Part shown: positions 42,641-54,587 of the stretch, in pieces
Layout: every line of letters starts with the position of its first letter
How positions within the stretch are numbered: the stretch's first letter is position 1
Assembly (NCBI GenBank): GCA_023630585.1
Contig: CM042545.1
Span: 1,606,415 to 1,670,414, forward strand
DNA: 64,000 nucleotides
Direction of reading: 5' to 3'
Source: Cranoglanis bouderius
Lineage: Eukaryota; Chordata; Actinopteri; Siluriformes; Cranoglanididae
Notes under the pieces: generated by a model
Seen by the model: the letters and a program-made list of their open reading frames with translations, nothing else
Databases searched by the model: none
Told to the model about the DNA's origin: nothing
Program-made: the position numbers and the translations under genes

Positions 42641-43874
42641 ATGGCTTTTCTTTCCAAACTGCACATGATCGTTGAACTATGCCGATTCTTAAAATAGGCC
42701 ACGCCTACTTGATGACACAGTATCTGTTACGCTGTCCTGAAACCCCTGGAAAAAAGTGCCTGCCAATGCTGACATTTCATTTTTGTTGACTCTGGGTAGT
42801 CTGCTAAAGCTAGCAGCATCACATTACGTGCATTTGACATCATGTGCCATCGACTAGGAAGCGGCTTATACTTCCGGTTAGTAAAAAAAAGGCTAGTGTT
42901 CTGTAAGAAAAAAAGAAGCTGCGGATGTTGAAGATCTCAATGAAGAATAACTTTATTGCAGCATGGCAGTGGCAAAGTACATGAAGCACTTCGGGTTCAT
43001 CAGAGTCAAAGTGGACCCAGAACAGACCTTTTATACTGTATTTTAAACCAGGTTTTCTGCATGTAATGTAAAGGAAGTTTCACTCTAAATTTAAATTAAG
43101 CATAGCATTTGATGTGATCACTTTCCGTTCTCACAGTTCTGATGTCGTTACAGGTGTGACCCCCAAATGGTGAGGATTGTCTAGACAGATGTCTTTCTGA
43201 ATGATAATTACAGTCACGTAACCCTTTGTTTAAGGATGGTTCTTGATGTCCCATGCTATAACTCATTGAATGTTGCTTTAGGTGGTATTATACACATATT
43301 GCTGAGACTGAGTTGTATTGTTCCTTTGATAATTAAGCCTTTTTCAGGGATGAGCTTTTCCAACAACTACACTGGAGTGGAATCTGTTTAGAGGCAGTCT
43401 GTAATTTCTTACAGTCCCCCCTTTGATGCTCTTGGCCCAAAAGAAGCATCACATCCACTTCCTTTATACAGATTATACCTCCTGTATCGGGCAGGCGCCC
43501 AGTGGCGGTGAAGCCCTGCCTTAGGTTGTCCTCCTCTGGCCACTGGAGAATCTTACCCGTCATTGAGTCATCACCTCATGCACACTGGTTACTGCTCCCT
43601 CCAATTAGGCCAAACTTATCACAGGATTTCTCTCTTATGATTTGGTACTATATAAAATGTTTCTTGGGTTAGGAAGAGAGACATTCAAGAACCATCACAG
43701 CCAGCGGGAACGTCCTACGGTGATTACTGAGTTATCTGCAATTTGGCATCATAGAGAACACATACAGCATAACATAATACATTGGCAAACAATGAAGAAG
43801 ATACATATGCAAACAACAGTTTTGAAGGTTACATCCAAAATTAAACCTGAATAGGCAATAGCTAAGTCTCTGTC
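42641..43874. other. Intron 1, unassigned; possible LTR-type remnant
   Basis: A purine-rich and then CpG-containing stretch (42900-43580) includes a minus-strand ORF of 76 residues (43563-43333) with no domain I recognise. AATAACTTTATTGCAGCATG at about 42945 might be a reversed polyadenylation region. No repeat pair was found to prove an LTR element. Confidence 0.3.
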
Positions 43875-44621
43875 ATGCCTTTATTTTGTCAGATGAGCAG
43901 GTGTACAGGCATTCCTATATATAAGTGTACAATCAAGACATGCCTTCATGAATGTAAATACAGAGGGTTTACATCAAGATGCAAACCACTGGCAACACTC
44001 AAGAACAGAAAGGCCAGATTAGGCTTTGCTAGAAAACACCTAAAAAAGCCTGCCCAGTTTTGGAACAAGATTTTTTGGATAGATGAGACCAAGATTGACT
44101 TGTAGAAGAAGTAAAGAAGAAAGAAGAGTATGGAGAAGGAAAGGAAGGGCTCATGATCCAAAGAATACCACCGTCTGTCACCATCATTTGTCATGGTGGA
44201 GGCAGTATTATGGCATGAGCATGTATGGCTGCCGTTGGAACTGGGTCACTGGTGTTTATTGATGATTTGACTGCTGATAGAAGTAGCACAATAAACTGTG
44301 AAGTATATAGAGTTATACTTTCTGCTCAGATTCAGTCAAATGCTGCAAAACTGATAGGACCATGCTTCACAGTAGGAGATGGATAATGAACCAAATTATA
44401 CAGCAAAAGCAACCCAAGAGATTCTTAAGGCACAGAAATGGAATGTTCTTAAATGGCGAGTCAGTCACCTGACCGCAACCCAAATGAACATGCTTACTGA
44501 ACACTTACTGAAGACAAAACTGAAGGCAGAAAGACCCATAAACAAGCAGCAACAGAAGGTGGCTGCGGTAACAAAGTTTGTACTAAAAAAATAAGGTGCC
44601 TAAAACTTTTGTACAGTACTG
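43875..44621 (+). mobile_element. Tc1-like transposon, family G, decayed
   Basis: The plus strand of 43946-44105 encodes RGFTSRCKPLATLKNRKARL and FWNKIFWIDETKIDL, a Tc1 block ending with the first catalytic aspartate. 44150-44600 keeps CATGGTGGAGGCAGTATTAT and a degenerate NEPNYTAKATQEILK stretch. It ends GTGCCTAAAACTTTTGTACA then GTACTG with TA. This terminus is shared with the MITE at 54050-54587. Confidence 0.75.
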
Positions 44622-44627
44622 TATATA

Positions 44628-45868
44628 CAGATGCAACCAAAATTATTCAACCCCCATTGCAAATCAGGTTTATTGTCAAATTTTACAGACTTTCAGCTGT
44701 TTGCAATGAACAAATCAAACAAAAGCGAGTGAAATAGTTAAACACAATGAATGCTTCAAGTGGTTTCCCCAAAGTCAACTGAAAATGCAACTTATAATGA
44801 CTTCTCCAGTTTCAAAATTATTCAATCCCTTCATGGCAAGCTTCTTTAGTACTTAGTAGAGCACCCTTTTGCTGTTATGACCTACTGCAAATGAGACACC
44901 AGCTTCTGGCAGCATTCCTGAGGAATCTTAGCCCATTCCTCATGAGCAATGGCCTCCAGTTCAGTAATATTCTTGGGTTTGCGTGCTGAAACCACCTTCT
45001 TCAAATCCCACCAGAGATTTTCTATGGGGTTCAAGTCAGGTGACTGTAATGGCCCTGTAGAATCTTCCAGGACGACTTCTGCAACCAAGCCTTGGTGCTT
45101 GGGATCATTGTCCTGTTGGAAAGTCCAATGATGCCCAAGCTTCAGCTTCCTCACAGACAGCATGGCGTTTTCTCCTAGGATTTCCTGATACTTCAATGAA
45201 TCCATCTTGCCTTCCACACGCTGCAGGTTTCCAGTGCCAGAGGATGCAAAGCAGCCCCAGAGCATCACTGAGACACCACCATGCTTGACTGTGGACAGAT
45301 GATTTATATGATTTTGAGCCGAATTTTCTTGTGCTTTTGGGTCAGTAGTGGTGTACGTCTTGGAGTTCTGGCATGGAAACCTTCTGCGTTTAGTATGCAC
45401 CATAGTGTGCTCACAGAAACCTCAGTGCCTGTTGCCACCAAGTCTTGCTGCAGGTCTTTTGCAGTCTTTGGAGTTGTTTTTCACAACCTGCCTTCTCAGA
45501 AATCTGGTTGCAGCCGTTGATAGCTTCCTTTTTCTGCCCCGTCCAGGTATTTCATGTATTTTCTGCCCCTAGCCAGTTCAGGTATTTAATGTGTTCCAGC
45601 TCAAGCACACCTGGTACAACTAATGAAGGCCTTGATTAGTTGCATCAAGTGTGCTTGAGACAACTCCTGTTTTGCATATTTGTGCTGTTGTGAGGGATTC
45701 TATTCAAGGGGTTGAATCATTTTGAGACTGGAGAAGTCATTATAAGTTGCAGTTTCAGTTGAATTTGGGGAAACCACTTGAAGCATTTGTTGCAAACAGC
45801 TGAAAGTCTGTAAATTTTGATAATAAACCTGATTTGCAATGGGGGTTGAATAATTTTGATCGCAACTG
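44628..45868 (-). mobile_element. Tc1-like transposon, family A, second copy, inverted
   Basis: The termini CAGATGCAACCAAAATTATT and the complement of CAGTTGCGATCAAAATTATT match 419-1802 in the opposite orientation. The transposase on the minus strand (45403-44882) is open for 173 residues with VKHGGVSVMLWGCF, TFQQDNDPKH (second aspartate) and LNPIENLWWDL (glutamate). The segment with the first aspartate is deleted (PKAQENSAQNHINHLSTVKH). TA flanks are present on both sides. Confidence 0.88.
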
Positions 45869-46739
45869 TAGAATAACTCGCCTATATCATGCTAGCATGC
45901 TCTAGGCTACTCAGTTAATGTGTTTCTTGTTTGCTGTGCTAGGAAACCAACTAACCTCTGTTTACCAGCCAGCTGGACCAGGGTAAATGTAAATTGTTTT
46001 AATTAAATATTTTAAAAATAAATATCAATTTGTGAAAATATATTAGGACAGGAATAATGCCATTGCATGCAAATATGTACCACTCCCAAAGAACCGCAAA
46101 GCAATACATACAACTTGCGGTACAGTAAGAGCATGGCTTCGGTGTGTCAGATTTTTAATGTGTGGCTCAAGAAGTTGACAAAGATATGACATTCCAACTG
46201 TGGAAGATCAATGTCTTTCAGGCAAGTAAGTATCAGGGAAGCAAGGACCTGATGCCAATGCTTGCGGCTCTGGCTCCCAGGAATGAGCAGCACCAAGTGG
46301 GTGAAGCCCACTTGAAGCCCACTGCTCGCTCTCAAAATGCAGCTTATGTACAGAGAAGAATTAAGGAAGTGGGGAGAGATATGAGAGGCCTAATACCGCC
46401 TGAGTCAGTCCATCTCAAGTGGTCCAATAATTGTGAAGTTGGTTGCTTGACCATTTTTAATTTTCCTAATTTTTTTTAGTGATTACCTCTATGTATTGGC
46501 ATTGCAAAACCACCAGTTTTTATTTTATTTTATTTTATTTTATTATTTTAATTGATTTAACCACAACACCCATCTTTGCAACATGGCACACAACAAATTT
46601 CGAATCGGAGGCAAATAACTAGAAGCAAATAATTAAAGGTAAATATTACCTTCAATAGATTCAGGTTAAATTACTGAATGTTATCAAATTTTTAGCCTAA
46701 AGTACACTGCATTGCAAGTATTTACTCACATTAACTTTT
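45869..46739 (+). other. Intron 1, unassigned, with (TTTTA)n at 46519-46545
   Basis: A 105-residue plus-strand ORF (46162-46479) has no recognised domain and no good splice signals. A pentanucleotide TTTTA microsatellite follows. No other feature. Confidence 0.4.
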
Positions 46740-47060
46740 CCATATTTTGTAGTGTAACATCGTGTAATTAAGATGGACTTACTTTGGATTTTTTCCATTT
46801 GATTTACGCAATATGTGTGCATTTAAAGGTGCAAAATAAGGTTCATTAAAGAACAGAAAAGCAGTAAAAAAAGTTTTCTTCTAGGATTGCCCTGTATTTG
46901 GCGCCATCCACCTTGCCCTCATCCCAGACCAAACATATTGCTTTTTTAGCCTCATCATACCAGGGGATTTTGTCTATCAATAAAAACTCTTTCTCTGCTT
47001 AGTGTTCTTCTTACAGTTTGCGCTGAGATGTCAACAGGATTATGAAGAAATGGTGAAGCC
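46740..47060 (-). mobile_element. Tc1-like remnant
   Basis: AGGATTGCCCTGTATTTGGC, then GCCATCCACCTTGCCCTC, is characteristic of the middle of a fish Tc1 transposase read on the minus strand. CATTAACTTTTCCATATTTT is typical of its terminal region. Heavily decayed. Confidence 0.5.
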
Positions 47061-47264
47061 ACTGCAACAGACACTAAGTTGAATTAGTTGCATCACTTAT
47101 ATGTCACTTTTCTCACAGCTGATTGGTCCAAATTGGGTTTGATTTCTCTTGCCCAGAACATAACCTGCCCCAGAGCAGGTTAGCCATGGAACGTAAGTTG
47201 CTATGGCGATGAATACCGGTAACAGCTGAGCCACTTTCATGGTACCTAAAACCCAGGGTTGGCA

Positions 47265-47545
47265 CAAACTAAACTGAAACTTACCTGGCTAGCCACCTAA
47301 ACCAGCTTCATGGTACAGGCCCCAGGCTAGTCAAGCTAACTGCTCCAATCAGACCAGCTAACCCCTGTTGACCAGCCACTTGACCAGGCTGGTCCAGCTG
47401 GGAGGCAAAGTGGGCATCCAACTATTCCAGCCTAATATCAGCAAAAGCAGGATGGGAGACCAGCATCTTAACCTGCCTAAAACCAGTTAGACCAGGCTGG
47501 AAGACCAGCCAAACATCTTAGATTGGTCTAAGCTGGATTTTTTTT
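47265..47545. repeat. GACCAGC-rich interspersed repeat
   Basis: ACCAGC, GACCAGGCTGG and CAGCTGG words recur many times over 280 bp in both orientations, the layout of a common fish repeat. Non-coding. Confidence 0.6.
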
Positions 47546-48072
47546 TTTAGCAGGAATATTATTTGGATGTGATATAATACTGGATAGGCTTGATGATATT
47601 CAAGCAATTATTTACACAGATGATCTATGTGAAGATAATAATGAAACAAAGTAACAAAATTTCAATACAACAATTCTATTTTCATTTTGAAACCCAATTA
47701 TAAAGTTTATTTTTCTCTTTGACTAGCTTTCTATTTCAACCCTAACTGCTAAGGAGGCTGAGAATCACCTGGATCACCACAATGTCATGAGATAATGAAA
47801 CATCTAAGAACTGATTGGAAAAGCATTCAGACATGACCGCTGCACTCGTATATCCTAAGTAATATTTTAAAGTCAAGACATTGCTTTTAGTGTTCTAACA
47901 CAGCACTGTTTTTTTCCCATTATGAATTAATGTTTTGTTTGGCATTTAGATTTTAATGTTAATGGATTTCTAGGAGTATAATGTATTCTTCAGAAAGAAA
48001 CTTTTATGAAAATTCAGAAAATAACTAAGTAAAAATAAACAAGTGTTCATTAATCCAGCTTTCAGACAGAAA

Positions 48073-48225
48073 ATACAGTCCCCTTCGAAACAAGACCAAT
48101 TTATTTGTTTTTGATGTAGACTGAAGACATTTGGGTTTGAGATCAAAAGATGGATATGAGACGAGAGTTTAGCACAAAAAATGAATTGGCCTTGCCATTC
48201 CAATAGTTTCAGAAGGGATTGCATG
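48073..48225. mobile_element. Minimal foldback derivative of Tc1 family C
   Basis: It starts CAGTCCCCTTCGAAACAAGA and, after about 100 bp of left terminal repeat, jumps to the opposite terminal repeat ending CATTCCAATAGTTTCAGAAG then GGATTG. All internal sequence is lost, leaving a MITE of about 150 bp. Confidence 0.6.
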
Positions 48226-48769
48226 TATTATTTAGCAAATGTGTAACCACTTAAATTGGAGATGAAACAAGAATTTTCAGCAATTTCAGCTAATTTACCA
48301 TAGAAATATAGCGTTTTTATGAACTTTTATAACTGTTAAATGCTACCTATTGCCTAATCTCTATAGAATGTTGCATGCTTCTTTATAATCATAAGATGCA
48401 TGTGATTACCTAATTTCATGAAGTTCTGAGGTTTTGTTTAGGAATTATAGGCTTTTGGGTACATTTCTTCATGCCCAAATTTTAAATGACCATGTTATAG
48501 CCATCCAAAGACTAAAGTTCAACATTTTTACTTAATTATTAATTATAGTCCAGAAAATTGTACTGCAGTCCAGAGAATTGTACTTGTTGAAGTTGAGTGA
48601 AAAACGTAGGACTAGTATTTTTATTTATTTTAAATAATCACAAATATTTAATGATTTGATTGACACTAGTGGTTCTTGAGGCAAAGTCGTTAAGTATTAG
48701 GAGGTCTAACATTATATGATAACGAGTTTTTGTGTTTATGTATAGTTTATGTATATCTCATGACCAGTG

Positions 48770-49096
48770 GGTGGTGCTGTTCTGAAACTAAGTCGCAGGC
48801 TTGATGCAGTTATTGCAAGCAAGGGTTATGAACCAAATATAAGTGTTATTTATGTTAATTTACTTCAAGCCTGATCTGTTCCTATACTTTTGCTCACCTA
48901 AAAATTGGGTGGTCTGACAAAAAGGTTCTATGTTTTATGTTATTTAACACATCTAGATGTACCAGGAAATGAAAGCTGAAATCCTAAACTTTTGTCTCAT
49001 ATCCATCTTTTGATCTCAAACCCAAATGCCTTTGGTGTATAGCACAAAAAAAATGAAATGGCCTTGCCATTTCAACAGTTTTGGAGGGGATTGTAC

Positions 49097-49097
<1 letters not shown>
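48770..49097 (+). mobile_element. Tc1 family C, right end fragment
   Basis: CCAAATATAAGTGTTATTTA, the AACACATCTAGATGTACC block and the terminus CAACAGTTTTGGAGGGGATT match the terminal region seen at 29785-29950 in reverse orientation. It ends about 70 bp before trim55-like exon 2. Confidence 0.7.
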
Positions 49098-49098
<1 letters not shown>

Positions 49099-49162
<64 letters not shown>

Positions 49163-49167
49163 TACAG
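49099..49167 (+). repeat. (TG)27 microsatellite forming the splice acceptor of trim55-like exon 2
   Basis: The TG run ends at 49152, followed by TATATATATGTACAG and the exon at 49168. There is no ordinary pyrimidine tract between the repeat and the AG. Confidence 0.95.
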
Positions 49168-49340
49168 GCCTCCAATCCCTATTTGCCAACGCGCGGGGGT
49201 TCTACAATGAGTTCTGGTGGCCGGTTCCGCTGCCCCTCCTGTAGACACGAAGTGGTTCTAGATCGGCATGGTGTTTATGGACTGCAACGGAACCTGCTAG
49301 TGGAAAACATAATCGACATGTACAAACAGGAGACAGTCAG
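49168..49340 (+). CDS. trim55: MuRF-type TRIM protein, coding exon 2 (RING end and MuRF linker)
   Basis: The exon encodes residues 41-97 plus two bases of 98: ASNPYLPTRGGSTMSSGGRF, then RCPSCRHEVVLDRHGVYGLQ and RNLLVENIIDMYKQE. C62 and C65 complete the C3HC4 RING begun in exon 1. The RHGVYGLQRNLLVENIID stretch is the MuRF-family conserved linker. NPYLPTRGG is characteristic of TRIM55 rather than TRIM63 or TRIM54, on my memory of those proteins, hence the symbol. The acceptor is GTACAG and the donor is TCAG/GTAATA. Phase matches exon 1 (CAG/GCC) and exon 3 (AG+T giving serine). Confidence 0.92.
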
Positions 49341-50529
49341 GTAATAACAACTGTCAATAACAACACACCCAGCTCCACCCAGCCAGAGAAATCACAGTAC
49401 AGTGTATATCAGTGATATCTGGATCTGAACAAATTCTACTTGGTCACATCAGGACCGTCTCAAAGGGTAGGCAAATGGGGTTGTCACCCAGGGTCACGTA
49501 GGGGCGTAGCCATCATTTCAGATGTGGGGGGGGACAGAATGGATATTCTTTTTTCCTGACCTTTGTTTTATTTTAATTGGATTAATATGCAATTTATGAT
49601 TCTGTACTTGCATGTTATATTGTATATTGCACTGTATTATTTAAATATTGCAAATTGTGTTTAGTGTACATGGTACTGCATATACATAGCACACAGTATA
49701 TAATATATATTTGTATATTATGGATTTTGTTTCAGTTCTCTCCCTTTTCTATTGAATTATATACAGTAATGTAAAAATGGCAGGGTTACACCCCCCCCCC
49801 CCCCCCATACTACTAACTTACTACTAACTTAAATTGCTGCAATGATTTAAGTTATTATATCAGCCTGTTATGACTGTCATTGTATTTATAAAATGAAAAT
49901 GTGTTCTATAATATTTCTATTAATATTTAGCATCAACATAGTAAAAGAAACCATTATGTAACATGTAAAGCTGCCTGATCCAGACATGTGTAATCCATAC
50001 AAATCCCAATTCACCACTAACACTTCACCATCTTATTCTAATGTGGAGGACTCAGATAACACATCTGTAATAAAAATAAAAGACGTTAGGGCTATAAGAG
50101 TTTGAAAATAAGTGCATGTTTGTGTGGGACTGTGGGTAAGCTAATATTACCATCAAATCTCGCTAATTATTTATCAATGGAAATAGGCAGCGTTTAAAAA
50201 GAAATATGGAGCAAATTATTCATCAACACAAATACCACATGCCAAAGGAACTTACACTGCTCGTAAAAAAGGAGTGAATGGTTTTTTGCCGCTTTGACCT
50301 CATCGTGACCTCTGAGCACTCAGCGTGAGTGTGAGCATGGGTGTGACACATGACGTGAGTGACCAGTTGTCATGGCAACGTCAGGTCACGTAAAGACTTA
50401 GAGACACATACACGTATAGAAATCAAAGATACACAAATTTTGTAAAAGTGCGGATTCTACTCCCATGCCGCTCTGACTATGCACCAGCTAAAAATTGTAT
50501 TCAAGTTTACTGTTAGGAAGACTAGTGGT
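49341..50529 (+). other. trim55-like intron 2, unassigned; (C)n at 49790-49806
   Basis: GGGGCGTAGCCATCATTTCA and a poly-C run resemble debris of interspersed repeats. No exon or recognised element in about 1.2 kb. Confidence 0.4.
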
Positions 50530-51310
50530 TGCAGTCAGTGGAATGTAAAAAATACTAAAGAAAAACAATAACTTGGTTGCATAAGTGTGCACACCTTTTT
50601 GTAATGGAGCATGTGACCGTGGTGAGAATGAACTAATCACATTCAAACTCATGTTCAAAATTAATCATACACCTGTCATCAATGTAGTGATTCTGATTAA
50701 CACCAAATAAAGATCGGTTGTTTCTGTAGGATTTTCTTGACATCTTGGTTTAATCTGACTGCTGAAGCCATGGTCTGCGAAGAGTTTTCAAAGCATGTAT
50801 GGAATCTGATTGTCAAAAAGGACTGACCATGAGAGGGGTACAAAAGAATTTCTAAAACATTAGATGTACCATGGAACACTGTGAATGCCATCAACAACAA
50901 ATGGAGAAAATTGGGCACTGCACTGACGTTAGAAAGACAGGACGTCCCTCCACAATTGTCAAAAGGACAAGACGAAATCTCGTCAGTGAGGCTGCCAAGA
51001 GAGCTAGGACAACATTAAAGAAGCTTTTGGAATATCTGGCAAGTACTGGTCACTGGCATGTGACAACAATCTGTCATATTCATCACATGACTGGGATGTT
51101 TATTCTCATAAAAAAAATCCAAGCCTGCCTAGATTTTGCCATAGATATAATTATCCCAAACCATGTGCAAAATGTGTTATGGTCTGATGACACCAAGGTA
51201 GAAAAACAAGTACTGAGTGCTCTATTACAAGCAAAATGTGCTTTAACAAAGTATTAGTGAAGGGGTGTGCACACTTATGCAACCAGGTTATTGTAAGTTT
51301 TTCTTACAAT
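50530..51310 (+). mobile_element. Tc1-like transposon, family J-related, catalytic core deleted
   Basis: TTGGTTGCATAAGTGTGCAC near the left and CACACTTATGCAACCAGGTT at the right are inverted termini. The plus strand has a degenerate DNA-binding domain (about 50780-51060, with CHQQQMEKIGHC and RKTGRPSTIVKRTRRNLVSE). Then NHVQNVLWSDDTKVEK carries the first aspartate, and it is joined directly to the extreme C-terminus (CALTKY). Most of the DDE domain is deleted. Confidence 0.75.
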
Positions 51311-51544
51311 ATGCGTTTCTATTTGTTTTTCACTTGAAATTTTTTTTTTTTTGCTACAACCTCTTGAAAAAATTGTGTAATCACCACACTTAGAGGACGC
51401 TCAGCCGGCTTTTCTTTTCTTTTTTTTTTTTTTTAACTTCGTAGCAAATAAACAAATTACAGATATGACACAAAACAATTTTTGTTTAATAGCTGAACAT
51501 TCTGGCTTCATTAAACATACCTCAAACAAATTAAATTAAATTGT

Positions 51545-51999
51545 TTTAATTAATGGCGTATTTTTTCCAGCTCAAGTAGAGGAAAAAATGATGGAATCAC
51601 TCAATGTTGAGGCAAAAATTATGGAATCATCAACAAAAAAAACCACAATTAGTACATTGTTGCTCCTCCTCTGGCTTTTATGATGGTCTGAATTTTTGGA
51701 GGCATGGACTTCACTAATGAAAAACAATATTCTCCATCAAGCTGGTTCCAACTTTCTCGAATAGTGGTTGACAGATCAGCTTTGCAGGATGGAGCCTTGT
51801 TGATGGTTTTCTTCAGGCAGTCATCTTTATGTTTCATTAGAACAGTACCAGATAGAAGTTCCAGCATCATCTCTTTGGCCAATGCAGATTTGTGATTCAT
51901 CACTGAATATCACTTTCATCCAATCATCCACACTGTATCCTTGTTTTCATCTGTTTAGGTGTTAGTGCTGGTTTTAGTTTGACTTTTCTATATGTAAAT
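51545..51999 (-). mobile_element. Tc1-like transposon, family H, left part, split by a DIRS element
   Basis: The left terminal repeat (TTAATGGCGTATTTTTTCCA, then CTCAAGTAGAGGAAAAAATG) is the inverse of 55310-55364. The minus strand of 51903-51649 encodes a transposase C-terminal part (WNQLDGEYCFSLVKSMPPKI, then KARGGATMY). The element continues at 54848. Confidence 0.8.
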
Positions 52000-52289
52000 C
52001 ATCTGGGTTACACATGTAATCCTGTTCCCTGAGAAAGGAACGAGACTTTGCATGAGCAAAGATCTATTATCTGAAGCGAAGATGCAATTCACAGGCATGC
52101 TCCAGTATAACAAAGCTACGCATGTAACTCTGTTCCCTGAGAAGGGAACAAGATGTTGTGTAGCTTTGCGAACCCAGACGTTCCCTTTCTAAGGGAACTC
52201 AACACTGCGTGAGCTTCATGCTGTGGGAACGAATATATCCACTCCATCATACTAAGGGTATGGCCTGTCTCAGAGGTTTCATCAGTAGG

Positions 52290-53160
52290 GGCATGGCTGG
52301 CTGAAATAGCAGCCACATAGACCCTAATTGTAGAAGGCACCAACCTGGCTGAGAAACGTTCCTGTAAGAACTCCAGGACTGTAGCTATTGCGCAGTTCAC
52401 TGGGCCACACTGACCTAGCATTAAACATGGTCTCTACAACCTCAGTTGAGAGTTTACATAGTTCCATCCGAGGGTAATAAATCAACACTCTGGTTTGAGA
52501 CAATAGATCCCTGTGAATGGGAATCCCCCAGGGGGCCTGTTCAAAAAAGGTCCGAGCCCGAGGGTCACTGCAAGGGGTGGATTCCATGTCCAACCTGTAA
52601 TATTGAATGAATGTGTGCAGCATAGACCACCCCGCCACAGCACACACATCCTACAAAGGTACCCCTTTGGATAAAGCCTTTGAGGAGGCGACCCCCCTAG
52701 TGGAATGAGCCCTTATGCCCAGAGGGGTAGCGAGACCGTGCGCCCCATAAGCGGTAGAGATAGCTTCCACTATCCAATTAGAAATGTGCTGCTTTGAGAG
52801 CAGACCAGCAACTGCTCCAATTTACACCACTGGCCGGAGCGGTGGATGTAAGTACAGAGAGCCCTTACTGGACACAGTAGGTGCAATTTCTCTTGTTCCG
52901 GTATGAAGAATGGAGGAGGGCAGAAAGCCTGCATCACTACCGGCTGGGAAGCAGATATAGGCACTTTGGGAACCACAGAAAGGTCCCAGGAAGGTATGCG
53001 TGGTCTGCAGATGGGCCTCAGCCGCCTGACACCATGCACTATAGGCTCCACCAATAGGAGAGTGGCTGGCCGAAATGGCGGCCACGTAGACCCTAATTGT
53101 AGAAGTGTACCATTGTATCCAGTGACCCACTAGCAAGACCTTCTGCATAGGCTTTGCCAA
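52290..53160 (-). pseudogene. DIRS tyrosine recombinase, decayed
   Basis: Minus-strand blocks in order: TIRVYVAAISASHSPIGGA (53107-53049), PSWDLSVVPKVPIS, QAFCPPPFFIPEQEKLHLLC then PVRALCTYIHRSGQW. A further frame at about 52760-52600 reads IRAHSTRGVASSKALSKGVP, a stop, then DVCAVAGWSMLHTFIQYYRL. HSTR is the HxxR box and the tyrosine of FIQYYRL is the expected catalytic nucleophile. Past the C-terminus, TIRVYVAAISASHAPTDE appears a second time at about 52290-52340. Frameshifts and the stop make it inactive. Confidence 0.75.
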
Positions 53161-54049
53161 CCAATGCCGAGGAGGCCTTACACGGCTTGGATGGCAAAGC
53201 TGGCCTCCCTAAATTCCCAGCCTTTGATTGAGAGAGTTAGCTTGCAAGCGCCTCCTCCACCTTTGGCATAGCCAAATACCCGTACTGTTCATTCCCCATG
53301 ATGGCTGAATAATCAGATGTTACGGGGTTATAAATACGGCTGGTGTATGGTTTTCGGCTGGTGTATGGTTTTCATTTGCACTTCTGGAAAAAAGAGGAGT
53401 TTTCTGCAGTCTGAGGGAGTTTTAAATTTACTGGCGAGAAAGCGCTCGTCCAGCCTGCTACGAGCTACTTCCTCCTCCCCGGGCCAGTCTAAATTCAACT
53501 TTTCTACAGCCCGATTGATCACTTCAAGCAGCTCTTTATAATTGAGAGCTGCTCTCCGTTTTTTGGTGCACTAGTGCTCCCTCTGGCTCCTCGGAGTCAG
53601 AGAGGATGGGTTGACTCTCCATACCAGAAGGAGTCGTCGTGACGCAAGCTCCAAAAACCCGGAAGTGGAGAGTCAGATCCGGAGGACAGAGCAGGAGATA
53701 GAACAGTACTTGTCTCCGGTTCCTCCTCCAGATCCATACAGGATCCCCAGGACCTGAGACGGCTGGCTGCCTCGAGAGTTGCCGGCCCAGAGCCGTGAGG
53801 CTCCACAACCCAACTCCCTTTGCCTGAGAAGAGAGTGAGCTGTGAGCGGAGCTACCTAATTGTTAAGCGTTCACAATGTGCCCAGTCAGCCCCATCAAGG
53901 GCCGCTACAGCATGCTCCACCCACAAACACTTCACACAGAACGTGTGTCCATCTGTCCCCAAAATAAAACGGGAGCACGGAGTAACACGCTTCCTGAATT
54001 CTCTCTGACTCATACTCGCAAAGAGGTGAGGGACAGAAAAGTAAAGATA

Positions 54050-54587
54050 CAGTACTGTGCAAAAGTTTTTTAGTACAAACTTTGTTATAGATTTTTTATT
54101 TGATGACGTCTACATTATCAATTCAGTACAAAAAACATTTTAGATTCCCAAACATTAGTTTTCTAGCACAAAATTAAATGTTACAGAAAAATGTTTGTAT
54201 GTCATTAAAGAAAGCAGTATATTACATAAGAGACACTTTTCAGACAAGAAACACAATGAAGGCTGCTGGGTTTCGCTGCAAAAATAAGAAGCAAGTGCAA
54301 AAAAATAAAAATAAAAATCAAAGTCTCCAGAAGAACTGTGGCTGGTTCTGCAAGATGCTCAATAAAATGTACTAGCTAATTTCCTTTTAAACCTGCACAA
54401 ATTGAACCGGAGACTACTATTTTTATTTTTATTTTTTTGTCACACTAAATATTGACTGTTTCATTTACTACTTTTTACTGCTCTTTACTGTATTTTTTAA
54501 TGTAGAAACATTAAATTTCATTATTTTGAAGGCATCTTTGCTCTACAGCATTTCTTTGCATGTGCCTAAAACTTTTGCACAGTACTG
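54050..54587. mobile_element. Tc1-derived MITE (family G ends) inside the DIRS element
   Basis: The ends CAGTACTGTGCAAAAGTTTT and AAAACTTTTGCACAGTACTG are inverted repeats, with TA on both sides. The 538-bp interior has no transposase. The right terminus matches the decayed autonomous-type copy ending at 44621. Confidence 0.85.

Noticed and set aside
43333..43563. 76-residue minus-strand ORF as a retroviral or LTR pol end
   Set aside because: No recognisable catalytic or zinc motif and no LTR pair; left unassigned.
46162..46479. 105-residue ORF in intron 1 as a possible extra exon of the trim55-like gene
   Set aside because: MuRF exon order from RING to B-box is complete without it, the sequence resembles no TRIM domain, and flanking splice sites are poor.
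49026..49344. Long plus-strand ORFs running through the TG repeat into exon 2 (VCVCVC stretches)
   Set aside because: The upstream half is translated microsatellite. The real coding part begins at the acceptor AG at 49167, confirmed by phase with exon 1.
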